DNA of 64,000 bases from Clostridia bacterium. GTDB taxonomy: Bacteria > Bacillota > Clostridia > Christensenellales > Aristaeellaceae. Of the stretch, positions 33,392-41,994 are shown piece after piece (positions within the stretch are counted from its first letter, which is position 1; the number at the start of each line of letters is the position of its first letter). Location of the stretch: positions 23,769-87,768 of the forward strand of contig JAFUTW010000048.1 in NCBI GenBank assembly GCA_017484085.1. Reading direction: 5' to 3'. The position numbers were made by a program, and so were the translations under genes. The notes under the pieces are model-generated. The model saw only the letters and a list, made by a program, of their open reading frames with translations, did not search any database and was not told the origin of the DNA.

Positions 33392-34468
33392 TTACAGCAT
33401 ATACGCGCATTCCCTGTCGAAGGAAATCCACGCCTCGTCCCCCACCCCGAAGACCTTCTTGTTTACGGGGCAATTGTCGTTGATCTTGACCATCGTCTCG
33501 CCCACGCGGAGGTGGTAGTACTGGTAGGAGCCCATAAAGCAGGAGAGCTCCACCCGGCCGGGCAGGATGCCCGTATCGCCGACTGCGATCGCCTCGGGCC
33601 GCAGGACAATCTTTCCGTCCTGCCCCGGCTGCACGCTGCGGTCTGTCAGCACCTCCGCCTCGTGGCCGTCCACCGACACGCGGGCGCTCCTGTCGCCCGC
33701 GGCGACGACCTTGCAGGGCAGGAAATTGCACTCACCGATGAAATCGGCCACGAACTCGCTGTTCGGGTGATAGTAGATTTCCTTCGGGCTGCCCATCTGG
33801 GCGATCACGCCGCTCTTCATCAGGGTGATGCGGTCCGAGATGGACATCGCCTCACTCTGGTCGTGCGTCACGTAGATGGCCGTAATGCCCAGCTGCTGCT
33901 GGATTCTCCGGATCTCCGTGCGCATCTGCACGCGCAGCTTGGCGTCCAGGTTGGAAAGCGGCTCGTCGAAGAGCAGCACGCCCGGCTCCAGCACCAGGGC
34001 CCGGGCCAGCGCCACGCGCTGCTGCTGTCCGCCGGAGAGCTGGTTGGTGAAGCGGTTTTCCATGCCGTCCAGCCCGACCAGGTCCAGCATGTCGAACACG
34101 CGCCTGCGGATCTCCTCCTTGGGGATGTTCCGCAGCTTCAGGCCGTATGCCACGTTGTCGAAGATGTTCATGTGCGGGAAGAGCGCGTAGCTCTGGAAGA
34201 CCATGGCCGTATCCCGCTTGTTGGGCGTCAGCTCGTTGATCGGCTCCTCCCCCAGGAAGATCTCGCCTTCGTCGGGCGATTCGAAGCCGGCGATCATGCG
34301 CAGCGTCGTCGTCTTTCCGCAGCCGGACGGGCCGAGCAGGGTGATAAACTCGCCCGGCTCGATCGTGAGATTCACGCTGTCGACCGCCTTGAACTCCTTT
34401 TTGGTCTTGGGATCCTGGTAAATTTTGGAGACGTTCTGCAGACGGACGCCTTTCTTCTCCTTGCTCAT
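33392..34468 (-). CDS. ABC transporter ATPase, Fe(III)/polyamine type
   Basis: 358 aa. Walker A GPSGCGKTT is at 46-54, followed by LSGGQQQR and VLLFDEPLSNLD, then an acidic TOBE region (VDGHEAEVLTDRSVQPG). This is the FbpC/PotA branch rather than the sugar MalK branch. It overlaps the permease stop as ATGA. With the fused permease and the Fe-type binding protein next to it, it powers one importer. Cargo could be iron, a phosphonate, thiamine or a polyamine; nothing in the sequence decides. Confidence 0.88.
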   Translation of the reverse strand: MSKEKKGVRLQNVSKIYQDPKTKKEFKAVDSVNLTIEPGEFITLLGPSGCGKTTTLRMIAGFESPDEGEIFLGEEPINELTPNKRDTAMVFQSYALFPHMNIFDNVAYGLKLRNIPKEEIRRRVFDMLDLVGLDGMENRFTNQLSGGQQQRVALARALVLEPGVLLFDEPLSNLDAKLRVQMRTEIRRIQQQLGITAIYVTHDQSEAMSISDRITLMKSGVIAQMGSPKEIYYHPNSEFVADFIGECNFLPCKVVAAGDRSARVSVDGHEAEVLTDRSVQPGQDGKIVLRPEAIAVGDTGILPGRVELSCFMGSYQYYHLRVGETMVKINDNCPVNKKVFGVGDEAWISFDRECAYML

Positions 34469-36513
34469 GCCCTGCCCTCCTTCAGCTGCTTCTTTTCAAT
34501 GCGCTGCTGCCTGCGGCTGGTGCCGAAGAAGCTGAGCAGCACGTTCATCAGCGCGATGGAACCGTACACGATGATCATCAGCATCGTCGCCCACGCGCAC
34601 GCTTCCGAGTACTCGCCGCGGTCCACCACCGTCATGATCTGCGGGGTAATCAGCTTGAAGGCCGGCGAGATGAGGAAGATAACCGCGCTGGTCGCGGTGA
34701 TGGAACGGGCAAACGTCGTCACCAGGCCGCTGAGGAACGAATCCTTGATCAGCGGCAGCGTCACGGAGGTGAAGACCTTTCCGCTGTCCGCACCCATGTC
34801 GTAGGCGGATTCCTCGATGGATTTGTCGATCTGCCGCAGCGCCGCCACGCCGGAACGCGTGCCGACCGGCAGGCTGCGCACGACGAACGCGATGACGAGG
34901 ATCGTTCCCGTTCCGGCCAGCACCAGATGGCCGCTGTTGAAGATGCCCGTGATGTATCCGCGCAGCAGCGCGATGCCCAGCACCGTGCCGGGGACGGCCA
35001 TGGCGAACATCGTGACGAACTCGATGACCGCCCGCCCGAAGAACTTGCGCTTGACCACGAGATACGCGATGATCATGGACATGAACGAGGTGATGAAGGC
35101 CGCGATGAGCGAGAGCCGCATGGAATCCCAGAACGGCTGCAGCCCACGGTCGAAAACCTTCTGGAAGTGCGTGGGCACGAGGTCGAATTTGCGGCCCCAC
35201 TGCCGGAACATGGCGCCCAGCGGGATGAGGGCGTACATGCCGATGACGAAGACGGAGATGAGCAGGCAGAAGGTGACCAGCGGGATGACCACCGACTTGT
35301 CGCCGATGGGCTGGCGCGGCCGCGACGCCTTTCCGCTCAGCGTCGCCACGGACTTGCGCTCCAGCCAGTACTTCTCCAGCGTAAAGAGCACGATGGTGAT
35401 GAGCAGCATCACCACGGACATGGCCGCCGGCACGCGCGGGTCCCCCTGCAGCGCGTACTCGTTGTACACCATCTCGGCCAGGGTCCGGTAGTCGCCGCCG
35501 ATCATCTGCGGGTTGGCAAAGTCCGCCACCGCCTCGATGAAGGTGACGAGGAACGCATTGCCGATACCCGGCAGCAGCAGCGGCAGCGTCACCGTCGTAA
35601 AGACCTTCCAGCGGGAGGCGCCCATATCCCGGGCCGATTCCTCCAGCGAGGGATCGATGTTGAGCAGCAGGCCCTTGAGCATCAGGTAGCAGACCGGGAA
35701 GAATGTCAGCACCTGCACCAACACGATGCCGTGCAGGCCGTTGATGTTCGCGTCCAGGATGCCCAGAAGCTGCCGCGTGATGAGGCCGCGCTTGCCGAAG
35801 AGCATGATTGCCGAAAGCGACAGCACGAAGGGCGGCGAGACGATGGGCAGCACGGAGATCACCCGGAACATGGGGCTGAACCGCGTCTTCGTGTACATGT
35901 CCACGTAGGCGAACACAAAGCCGATCAGCGTCGCGATGATGCCCGTGATGAAGCCGAGCAGCAGCGTGTTGCGCACGGCGCGCTGGAAGCTGCCGCGCGC
36001 AAACAGCGTCGCATAGGCGTCCAGCGAGAAGGCCGTCCTGCCCAGCTGCCCCTCGTTCTCCTTCAGTCGGGCGACGCGGGCGGCGATCTCCTCCTCCGTC
36101 ACCGTCTCCCCCGCGCCCTCCAGCGCCGCGGCGAAGGCGGATATCTTCGCCCCGTCCGCCGCCTGCAGCGCCGCCTTCAGGGCAGCGCGCGTGCTGACGA
36201 CGTCTTCCGCGTTGTTGCGCCGGTAGCGGTTGTACATCTTATGGAAGTCTCCTGCCGCCCGCCCCAGCGCGAGGAAGGGCTCCGCAGCCTCCCCCTGCGC
36301 CTTGCCGGCCGCCGCGCTCAGCCACTCGCCGTCCTCCTTCACCGCCGCGATCATCTCCGTCTCGCTGCGGGAGAAACTCTGCGTGGTGACGGTCAGCAGC
36401 GGATAGACGACGAAGAGCAGCAGAAAGGCCGCAATCAGCAGGATCACCATTACGAGGATGGGGTCGCCCAGCATCTTCTTCCGGTCCAGCTGTTTTCCCT
36501 TTGCGCTCGCCAC
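34465..36513 (-). CDS. Fused two-domain ABC permease of the FbpB type, with a large N-terminal insertion
   Basis: 682 aa. Two BPD_transp_1 domains in one chain, with EESARDMGASRWKVFTTV and EESAYDMGADSGKVFTSV as the two cytoplasmic EAA loops that contact the ATPase. After the first membrane helix (about 18-40) lies an extra helical, charged stretch of about residues 50-165 before YATLFARGSFQRAVRNTLLL. Family members usually have only a short loop there. The start is a GTG at 36513. It overlaps the ATPase gene by ATGA. The stretch faces outside if the first helix is in-to-out. Confidence 0.85.
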   Translation of the reverse strand: MASAKGKQLDRKKMLGDPILVMVILLIAAFLLLFVVYPLLTVTTQSFSRSETEMIAAVKEDGEWLSAAAGKAQGEAAEPFLALGRAAGDFHKMYNRYRRNNAEDVVSTRAALKAALQAADGAKISAFAAALEGAGETVTEEEIAARVARLKENEGQLGRTAFSLDAYATLFARGSFQRAVRNTLLLGFITGIIATLIGFVFAYVDMYTKTRFSPMFRVISVLPIVSPPFVLSLSAIMLFGKRGLITRQLLGILDANINGLHGIVLVQVLTFFPVCYLMLKGLLLNIDPSLEESARDMGASRWKVFTTVTLPLLLPGIGNAFLVTFIEAVADFANPQMIGGDYRTLAEMVYNEYALQGDPRVPAAMSVVMLLITIVLFTLEKYWLERKSVATLSGKASRPRQPIGDKSVVIPLVTFCLLISVFVIGMYALIPLGAMFRQWGRKFDLVPTHFQKVFDRGLQPFWDSMRLSLIAAFITSFMSMIIAYLVVKRKFFGRAVIEFVTMFAMAVPGTVLGIALLRGYITGIFNSGHLVLAGTGTILVIAFVVRSLPVGTRSGVAALRQIDKSIEESAYDMGADSGKVFTSVTLPLIKDSFLSGLVTTFARSITATSAVIFLISPAFKLITPQIMTVVDRGEYSEACAWATMLMIIVYGSIALMNVLLSFFGTSRRQQRIEKKQLKEGRA

Positions 36514-36542
36514 TCAAACCACCTCTACTTTATAAGCTGTAA

Positions 36543-36571
36543 GGGCCGTCTGCCTGTCAGACAGACGGCCC
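36543..36571 (-). other. Intercistronic stem-loop after the binding-protein gene
   Basis: Ten-base arms GGGCCGTCTG / CAGACGGCCC with a 9-base loop, without a good T tract. It lies between the binding-protein and permease genes and probably raises the level of binding-protein message relative to the permease. Confidence 0.6.
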
Positions 36572-36591
36572 GGATGGGTTTGGCCGAAGGA

Positions 36592-37650
36592 TTACTCAGT
36601 CTGGATCTTGTCGTTGGAAATCGCGCTGTTCCACTTCTCGATCAGCATGTTCTTGTTGGCGCCGGTCCACTGGGAATCGTAGTTGATGAGCTTGATGCCC
36701 ATATCCACGAGCTCCTGCGCGGCCTCGGGATCCTTCGCGCCGTTGACGGTCAGGAACTGGAGGGAGCCGACGGTCTGGCCGATCTCCTGGCACTCGGGCG
36801 TCAGCGCGAACTCGATGAAGAGCTTCGCCTCGTCCAGATGCTTGCAGCCCTCGATGATTGCAGCGCCGCCGACTTCGTAGCCCGTGCCCTCGCTGGGCGC
36901 GGAGAGCACGAAGTTGTCGTAGCCCTGGTTGACCTTGTAGTCGAGGCCGTTGTGCAGGAAGCCGACGCCCACGGCCGCCTCGCCCAGCGCAACCTGGTGG
37001 GACGTGCCGGAACCGGTCTTCACGTATGTGGTCACGTTTTTGTCCATGGCGGCGATCATCTCAAGCGCCTTCTCCTCGCCGAAGATCTGGAAGAGGATGG
37101 AGGTCACCATCACGCCCGTGCCGGTGGCGCCGGGGTTCGCCATGACCAGGAGGTTCTTGTACTCGGGCTTGGTCAGATCTTCCCAGGAGGTGGGCACCGG
37201 GATGCCGCGGGCTTCCAGTTCCTCTCCGTCGCAGATGAATCCGATCCAGCCGGAGTAGATGCCGACCCAGTACGGATAGCCGACGCCGTACTGTTCGCTG
37301 CGGTAGTTCGCCACGCCCTTGCAGTCCTCGAAGGCGTACAGCAGGCCCTCGTTTGCGGCCGCGATGTACGGATCCCAGGTGCCGCCGTACCACACGTCGG
37401 CCTGCGGGTTGTCGCGCTCTTCCTTGATGCGGGTGAAGCAGTCGTTGCCGCTCAGGCGGATGTAGCTGGTCTTGATGCCGGTTTTCTCTTCAAACGCCTT
37501 GCAGACAGCCGCCACGTGGGGCTCGTCCGATCCGCCGTAGACCATCAGCTCGCCGCCTTCCAGCGCGCGCCAGTCGATGTCCTCCGCCTGTGCGAACACT
37601 GCGATGCCCAGCATCATGACCGCAACCAACAAAGCAAGAATCTTTTTCAT
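36592..37650 (-). CDS. Fe(III)-type ABC substrate-binding protein
   Basis: 352 aa from the ATG at 37650 (MKKILALLVAVMMLGIAVF), which follows AGGAGG by seven bases. The ATG at 37668 was rejected because the ribosome site lies inside it. Signal peptide cleavage is likely after FAQA-E. The mature start ELMVYGGSDEPHVAAVCKAFEEKTG and AIEFALTPECQE-like tail resemble the AfuA/FutA and 2-aminoethylphosphonate binding families. A key cargo residue cannot be read from sequence. The gene has its own promoter and operator-like palindrome. Confidence 0.87.
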   Translation of the reverse strand: MKKILALLVAVMMLGIAVFAQAEDIDWRALEGGELMVYGGSDEPHVAAVCKAFEEKTGIKTSYIRLSGNDCFTRIKEERDNPQADVWYGGTWDPYIAAANEGLLYAFEDCKGVANYRSEQYGVGYPYWVGIYSGWIGFICDGEELEARGIPVPTSWEDLTKPEYKNLLVMANPGATGTGVMVTSILFQIFGEEKALEMIAAMDKNVTTYVKTGSGTSHQVALGEAAVGVGFLHNGLDYKVNQGYDNFVLSAPSEGTGYEVGGAAIIEGCKHLDEAKLFIEFALTPECQEIGQTVGSLQFLTVNGAKDPEAAQELVDMGIKLINYDSQWTGANKNMLIEKWNSAISNDKIQTE

Positions 37651-37680
37651 GTACAACCCTCCTATCAATCTCTCAAGCGT

Positions 37681-37699
37681 TTGGTGAAACTCTCACCAA
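37681..37699 (-). promoter_or_regulatory. Operator-like palindrome downstream of the binding-protein promoter
   Basis: TTGGTGA and TCACCAA are perfect 7-base arms around five bases. They lie between the -10 box and the start codon, where a repressor would block elongation. Confidence 0.55.
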
Positions 37700-37708
37700 T
37701 CTGGATTC

Positions 37709-37738
37709 AGTATATACCGCTTGATGCCTAAATGTCAA
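37709..37738 (-). promoter_or_regulatory. Promoter of the Fe(III)-type importer operon
   Basis: TTGACA and TATACT are separated by 18 bases on the minus strand. The 37739-38017 stretch upstream is AT-rich and carries no gene that I can support; near its plus-strand end is a TATGAT at 37956. Confidence 0.6.
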
Positions 37739-38017
37739 TGCTTTAACGAGATCAATCCGTCTTTTTTTATGGAACCCTCTCCGTGCTTTCTTTCCCCTGC
37801 CGGTGTACAGCGCTCCGGGCCTGGCCTCAGTCGTCTTAAACCGTTTTCGCTGTTTTTGGAGGCAGATTTTTGTGTATTTTAACGTCATATTCTTATGTCT
37901 TTGCAGCGTATTGATCTTGACAGACGCCCTTTCTTTTGTTAATCTGATTCTGTGATATGATCAGAGACGGTTTCCGGCCGGCACCGCCAGCCGTCTGCGA
38001 CAGAAAGGTCGTTTTCC

Positions 38018-38974
38018 ATGGATAAAAGGGAACGTATCGCCGCCGCCATCGCCGGAGAGGCAACCGACAGGGTGTCCTGCGGCTTCTGGCATCACTTTGA
38101 CAAAAAGGACGCGTTCGGAGTGGCTTCCGTCCGCGCGCACCTCGACTTTTACGAAGCGACGGACGCGGACGTGCTCAAGGTCATGAACGAGCACATGTAC
38201 CGCCTGGAACAGGAAATACGCTGCGCCGAGGACTGGCGGAAGGTCCGGCCCGTCCCGTTTGAGCGGACGGACTACCCCGATTACATTGAGGAGTTCCGCG
38301 CGATCCGGCGGGCCGTGCCCCGCGATGTGCCCCTGTGGGTCACCATCCACGGCGCGCTCGTTTCCGCCTACCACGCCACCGACACGCCCGGCCATTTTTC
38401 CAACCCGGACAACAGGGTTTCCCGCCATCTCCGGGAAGAACCGGAATCCGTAGCGCCCGCGCTGATGGCCGTTGCCGAGACCCTTGCCGATCTTTGCGAC
38501 CGCCTCATCGACGCCGGTGCGGACGGCGTCTACTACGCCGCGCTGGGCGGAGAGTCCTATCGCTTCTCCCAACAGCTGCTGGAAGAGTTCGTCATCCCGG
38601 CGGACCGCTACGTCATCAGCCGCGTAAAGGCGCGCGGGGCGACCGCCGTCCTGCACATCTGCAAGGACAAGGTCATGCTGCCGGCCTACCGCAGCATCGA
38701 TGCCGACGTCTTCAACTGGGCCGTCCACGAGTGCCCCTATTCCCTGAAAGACGGCAGGAGCCTTTTCCCGGGCAAGACGCTTCTGGGCGGATTTGACGAC
38801 CGCAGCGGTGTGCTGGTCGACGGCACAGAGGAAGAGATCGCAGCCGAGACGCACGCCATCCTCCGGGAAGCCGGCACCTCGCGCTTCATCCTCGGTGCGG
38901 ACTGCACCCTGCCGGACGACGTCGATCTCGGTCGGGTGCGCGCCGCGAAAAAAGCGGTGCTGTCTTTCAAGTGA
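38018..38974 (+). CDS. Uroporphyrinogen decarboxylase-fold (UroD-like) protein
   Basis: 318 aa with a UroD/methyltransferase TIM-barrel layout: KRERIAAAIAGEATDRVSCGFW, then DADVLKVMNE, and an HICKD near residue 215. It ends FILGADCTLPDD. It is distant from HemE and more like the UroD-type proteins found in sugar and corrinoid methyltransferase operons, whose substrates are mostly unknown. It heads a carbohydrate importer operon and is followed by a GntR-family regulator. The ATG at 38018 follows a weak ribosome site. Confidence 0.78.
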   Translation: MDKRERIAAAIAGEATDRVSCGFWHHFDKKDAFGVASVRAHLDFYEATDADVLKVMNEHMYRLEQEIRCAEDWRKVRPVPFERTDYPDYIEEFRAIRRAVPRDVPLWVTIHGALVSAYHATDTPGHFSNPDNRVSRHLREEPESVAPALMAVAETLADLCDRLIDAGADGVYYAALGGESYRFSQQLLEEFVIPADRYVISRVKARGATAVLHICKDKVMLPAYRSIDADVFNWAVHECPYSLKDGRSLFPGKTLLGGFDDRSGVLVDGTEEEIAAETHAILREAGTSRFILGADCTLPDDVDLGRVRAAKKAVLSFK

Positions 38975-38987
38975 AGTGAGGCCCGCC

Positions 38988-39617
38988 ATGCAAGAGCATA
39001 AACCCCTCACGCAGATGGTTTACGACGGGCTGTATGCGGACGTCATCAACGGCGTGCTCACGGCCAACGACATTCTCAACGAGAATGCGCTGGCGGAGCG
39101 CTTCCGCGTCAGCAAGTCCCCCGTCCGCGAGGCGCTCGTCTCCCTGTGCGACGACCGCGTTCTGCGCAGCATCCCGCGCGTGGGCTACAAGGTCATCCAG
39201 ATCGCGCCAGGAGAGGTCCGCGAACTGGAGGAGGCGCGCTGTGCGCTGGAGACGCATATGCTGCGCAAGTCGTTTCCCTCGATCGGGCACGGCGAGATCG
39301 AGCTTTTGAAGCGTCACGTCACCGTGCTGCAGAACACGGCGTTCCCGCCCACCCGCTATGAGGCCTGGCAGCGCAACAGCCGCTTCCACCTGCAGCTCGC
39401 CTCCTATTCCGGCAACGGATACATGTGCGGCCTTCTGGACAGGACCCTGCGCACCTGCGCCCAGGCCGCGGGGCAGCACTTCGCCGGCGGACGCGAAGGA
39501 GAGCTTATGGACGGTCACCTTCACATCCGCATCATCGCCGCGCTGGAAGCGCGCGACCTTCCCCTGGCCCTCTCCCTTCTGGAAGAGGATACGCGCCAGA
39601 TCGGCTCCGGATCGTGA
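38988..39617 (+). CDS. GntR-family transcriptional regulator (FadR/FCD type)
   Basis: 209 aa from the ATG at 38988, 13 bases after the UroD-like stop. The winged helix has ILNENALAERFRVSKSPVREAL at about 30-52 and YKVIQIAPGEVRELEEARC, then an FCD-like C-terminal domain (about 75-205) with the HLQLASYSGNGY metal-site His region. It probably represses the importer genes that follow; a palindrome at 39640 lies just downstream of its stop, in front of the binding-protein gene. Ligand unknown. Confidence 0.88.
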   Translation: MQEHKPLTQMVYDGLYADVINGVLTANDILNENALAERFRVSKSPVREALVSLCDDRVLRSIPRVGYKVIQIAPGEVRELEEARCALETHMLRKSFPSIGHGEIELLKRHVTVLQNTAFPPTRYEAWQRNSRFHLQLASYSGNGYMCGLLDRTLRTCAQAAGQHFAGGREGELMDGHLHIRIIAALEARDLPLALSLLEEDTRQIGSGS

Positions 39618-39639
39618 GCCGTCAGCCGTTATACCGCGC

Positions 39640-39671
39640 TTGACAGCTGTGAGGAAATCAGCTGTTAGCAT
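39640..39671 (+). promoter_or_regulatory. Promoter/operator region before the carbohydrate binding-protein gene
   Basis: TTGACA is present; a -10 like TAGCAT lies 20 bases later, which is long. ACAGCTG and CAGCTGT (7-base arms around nine bases) form a palindrome across the promoter, a likely GntR-type operator. Confidence 0.45.
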
Positions 39672-39693
39672 AAATAAGAAGGAGGGAATCCAA

Positions 39694-41022
39694 ATGAAGA
39701 AAACCCTGGCGTTGTTCATCGCCCTGGCGATGCTGCTGACAGCCTTTGCCGCAGCCACCGCCGAGCAGTATCCGGACGGCACGCTGGAAATCTACAGCAC
39801 TGGCCAGCCGCAGTACCGCAAGATCTTCTATGATGCCTGGCTGGATGAGCACCGCGACATCGCACCCGGCGTCACCATCGAGACCACGAAGATCGAGACC
39901 ATGGCCGCAGGCCGCCAGCAGATCTCCATGGACTACCTGGCCGGATCCTTTGAGGCCATGCCCGACATCATCATGATCGACACCGTCGAGATCCTCAACC
40001 TGCTGGATGCGGAGCTCCTGCTCGACATGACCGACTACTTTGCCCCCATGGCGGATCAGTTCGTTGACGGCGCCGTCAGCGACGCTACCGTCAACGGCCG
40101 CATCTGGGGCCTGCCGGACGCTGTGCGCCCGCAGCTGCTCTTCTACAATGCGAAGATCTTTGAGAAGTATGACATCGACCCGGCCATGATGTCCACGATG
40201 AACGGCTATCTGGAGGCCGGCCGCCTGCTCAAGGAGCGCAGCAACGGCGAGGTCTACCTCTCCTACATCGATCCGACCACCTACACTTGGCGCTACTGGG
40301 GCCGCCGCGGCCTCATGCCGCAGGCCGGCGCGCGCATCTGGGATGACGAGGGCAACGTCGTCATCGGCGAAGACCCGGGCACGAAGCTGGCCCTGGGTTT
40401 CCTGGATCAGCTGAACAGCGAGGGCCTGCTCTACAAGACCACGATGATGAAGCCCCCGATCTACGAAGCGACCGACGCGGGCACCATCGCGACCTTCTAC
40501 ATCGGCGCCTTCTGGGACGAGTTCCTGCGCAAGAACCTGACCGCGACCGCGGGCGACTGGCGCGTGATGAACGCCCCCGTCTTTGAAGAGGTCGGCCTGG
40601 GCGGCGCGCCCGTCTCCACCTTCTTCTGCTTCGTCGACAACGGCACCTGCGAGTACGTGGACCTCTTCAAGCAGATCTGGTACGATTTCCAGACCAACAC
40701 CGAGAAGCGCAACGCCTGGGTCACCCAGATGGAAGAGATGAACGGCCCGTACTCCAACCCCGTCTCCAAGGACGTGCTGAGCGATCCCTTCTGGCAGATG
40801 CCTTCCGACTTCTACGGCGGGCAGTCCTTCCGCAAGGCGGAGGGCGACGGCCTGGCGGGCGCTGCGCCCAATATGACCGTTACCCCGCAGGATGCCGAGG
40901 CTGACGCCATCATCAGCGCCGAAATCGAGCGCTATGTCGCCGGCGAACAGACGATGGACGAAGCCATCGCCAACATGGACAAGGAGCTCAAGGCCCGCAT
41001 CGGCAAGGCTGATATGCCGTAA
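39694..41022 (+). CDS. Carbohydrate ABC transporter substrate-binding protein
   Basis: 442 aa, SBP_bac_1 type. The ATG at 39694 follows AAGGAGG, and a signal peptide covers residues 1-22 (TAFAAATAEQ). The mature part has LEIYSTGQPQYRKIFY and the middle WGLPDAVRPQLLFYNAKIF, usual in CUT1 binding proteins. Sugar not identifiable. The two permease genes follow. A stem-loop after the gene may stabilise its message. Confidence 0.9.
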   Translation: MKKTLALFIALAMLLTAFAAATAEQYPDGTLEIYSTGQPQYRKIFYDAWLDEHRDIAPGVTIETTKIETMAAGRQQISMDYLAGSFEAMPDIIMIDTVEILNLLDAELLLDMTDYFAPMADQFVDGAVSDATVNGRIWGLPDAVRPQLLFYNAKIFEKYDIDPAMMSTMNGYLEAGRLLKERSNGEVYLSYIDPTTYTWRYWGRRGLMPQAGARIWDDEGNVVIGEDPGTKLALGFLDQLNSEGLLYKTTMMKPPIYEATDAGTIATFYIGAFWDEFLRKNLTATAGDWRVMNAPVFEEVGLGGAPVSTFFCFVDNGTCEYVDLFKQIWYDFQTNTEKRNAWVTQMEEMNGPYSNPVSKDVLSDPFWQMPSDFYGGQSFRKAEGDGLAGAAPNMTVTPQDAEADAIISAEIERYVAGEQTMDEAIANMDKELKARIGKADMP

Positions 41023-41062
41023 GCGCAGGTTTCTTCCCTGTCCGAAACAACAGTATTGAAAC

Positions 41063-41091
41063 GGATGGGGCCATGCTTCATGGCCCCATCC
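41063..41091 (+). other. Intercistronic stem-loop after the carbohydrate binding-protein gene
   Basis: Perfect 13-base arms (GGATGGGGCCATG / CATGGCCCCATCC) with a 3-base loop and no T run, placed between binding protein and permease as at 36543-36571. Confidence 0.65.
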
Positions 41092-41110
41092 GCCCAATGA
41101 GGACACAGCC

Positions 41111-41980
41111 ATGATCAAGACGCTTAAAAAGTACCGCTATCCTTATCTGTTCATCTGCCCGTTTTTTATCCTGTTCCTTGTCTTCCAGCTGATCCCGACC
41201 GTCTGGACCTTCCGGATCAGCTTCGTGGACTGGAACGGCCTAAAAAAGATGAAGCCGGTGGGCCTTGCCAATTACCGGCTGATGATGAACGACTACATGT
41301 TCAAGGATTCCATCCGCAACACCGCCATCTACTGGCTGGTCAGCGTCGTCCTGATCATGGTCTTTTCCGTGATGATCGCCACCATGCTGAACTCGCGCCT
41401 GCTGCGCGCGCGCCAGTTCTTCAAGACGGCGACCTTCCTGCCGTACGTCTGCGCCAGCGTCGCGATGGGCCTCATTTTCGGCATGCTCTTCGAGGAGAAC
41501 GCAGGGCTCGTCAACGGCATCATCACCGCCCTCGGCGGCACGCGCATCCCCTGGCTGACCAGCAGCCGCTATGCGCGCATCCCCGTGGAGGTGCTGTTCG
41601 TCTGGCGGCTGACCCCCTGGTTTACGCAGATCGTCCTCTCCGGCCTGCTCAACATCCCGGAGGAGTACTACGAAGCGGCAACGGTGGACGGCGCTTCCAC
41701 CGTGCAGCGGTTCTTCCGCATCACGCTGCCGCTGCTCTCCAACATCCTGTTCTTCTGCTTCGTCACCATCACCGTTGACGCGTGGAAGCTCTTTAACGAG
41801 TCCTACGTGCTCGCCGGCCCCGGTTCCTCCAACACCTCGCTGTTCCAGCTGATGTATACGACAGCCTTTAAGACCTTTAAGCTGGGCTATGGTTCGGCCC
41901 TCGGCTGCGTGCTCATCGTCATCCTGCTGCTGATCTCCTTCGTCCAGTTCGCCGTCCGCCGCAGGATCGGCGAAGTCTGA
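41111..41980 (+). CDS. Carbohydrate ABC transporter permease 1
   Basis: 289 aa, six membrane segments, CUT1 type. The EAA loop reads EEYYEAATVDGASTVQRFF. It is the MalF/LacF-like partner of the next gene. The start ATG 41111 lies 20 bases after the stem-loop. No ATPase gene follows, so a shared ATPase is needed. Confidence 0.93.
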   Translation: MIKTLKKYRYPYLFICPFFILFLVFQLIPTVWTFRISFVDWNGLKKMKPVGLANYRLMMNDYMFKDSIRNTAIYWLVSVVLIMVFSVMIATMLNSRLLRARQFFKTATFLPYVCASVAMGLIFGMLFEENAGLVNGIITALGGTRIPWLTSSRYARIPVEVLFVWRLTPWFTQIVLSGLLNIPEEYYEAATVDGASTVQRFFRITLPLLSNILFFCFVTITVDAWKLFNESYVLAGPGSSNTSLFQLMYTTAFKTFKLGYGSALGCVLIVILLLISFVQFAVRRRIGEV

Positions 41981-41994
41981 AAGGGGGCGGCAGT

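Noticed and set aside
34927-37731. Long plus-strand open frame opposite the Fe-type importer
   Set aside because: Composition is low-complexity (Arg, His, Gln rich) as expected of antisense frames; the minus-strand genes are clear.
37673-37888. 71-codon frame upstream of the Fe-type binding protein
   Set aside because: It overlaps the promoter and has no ribosome site; composition is not coding-like.
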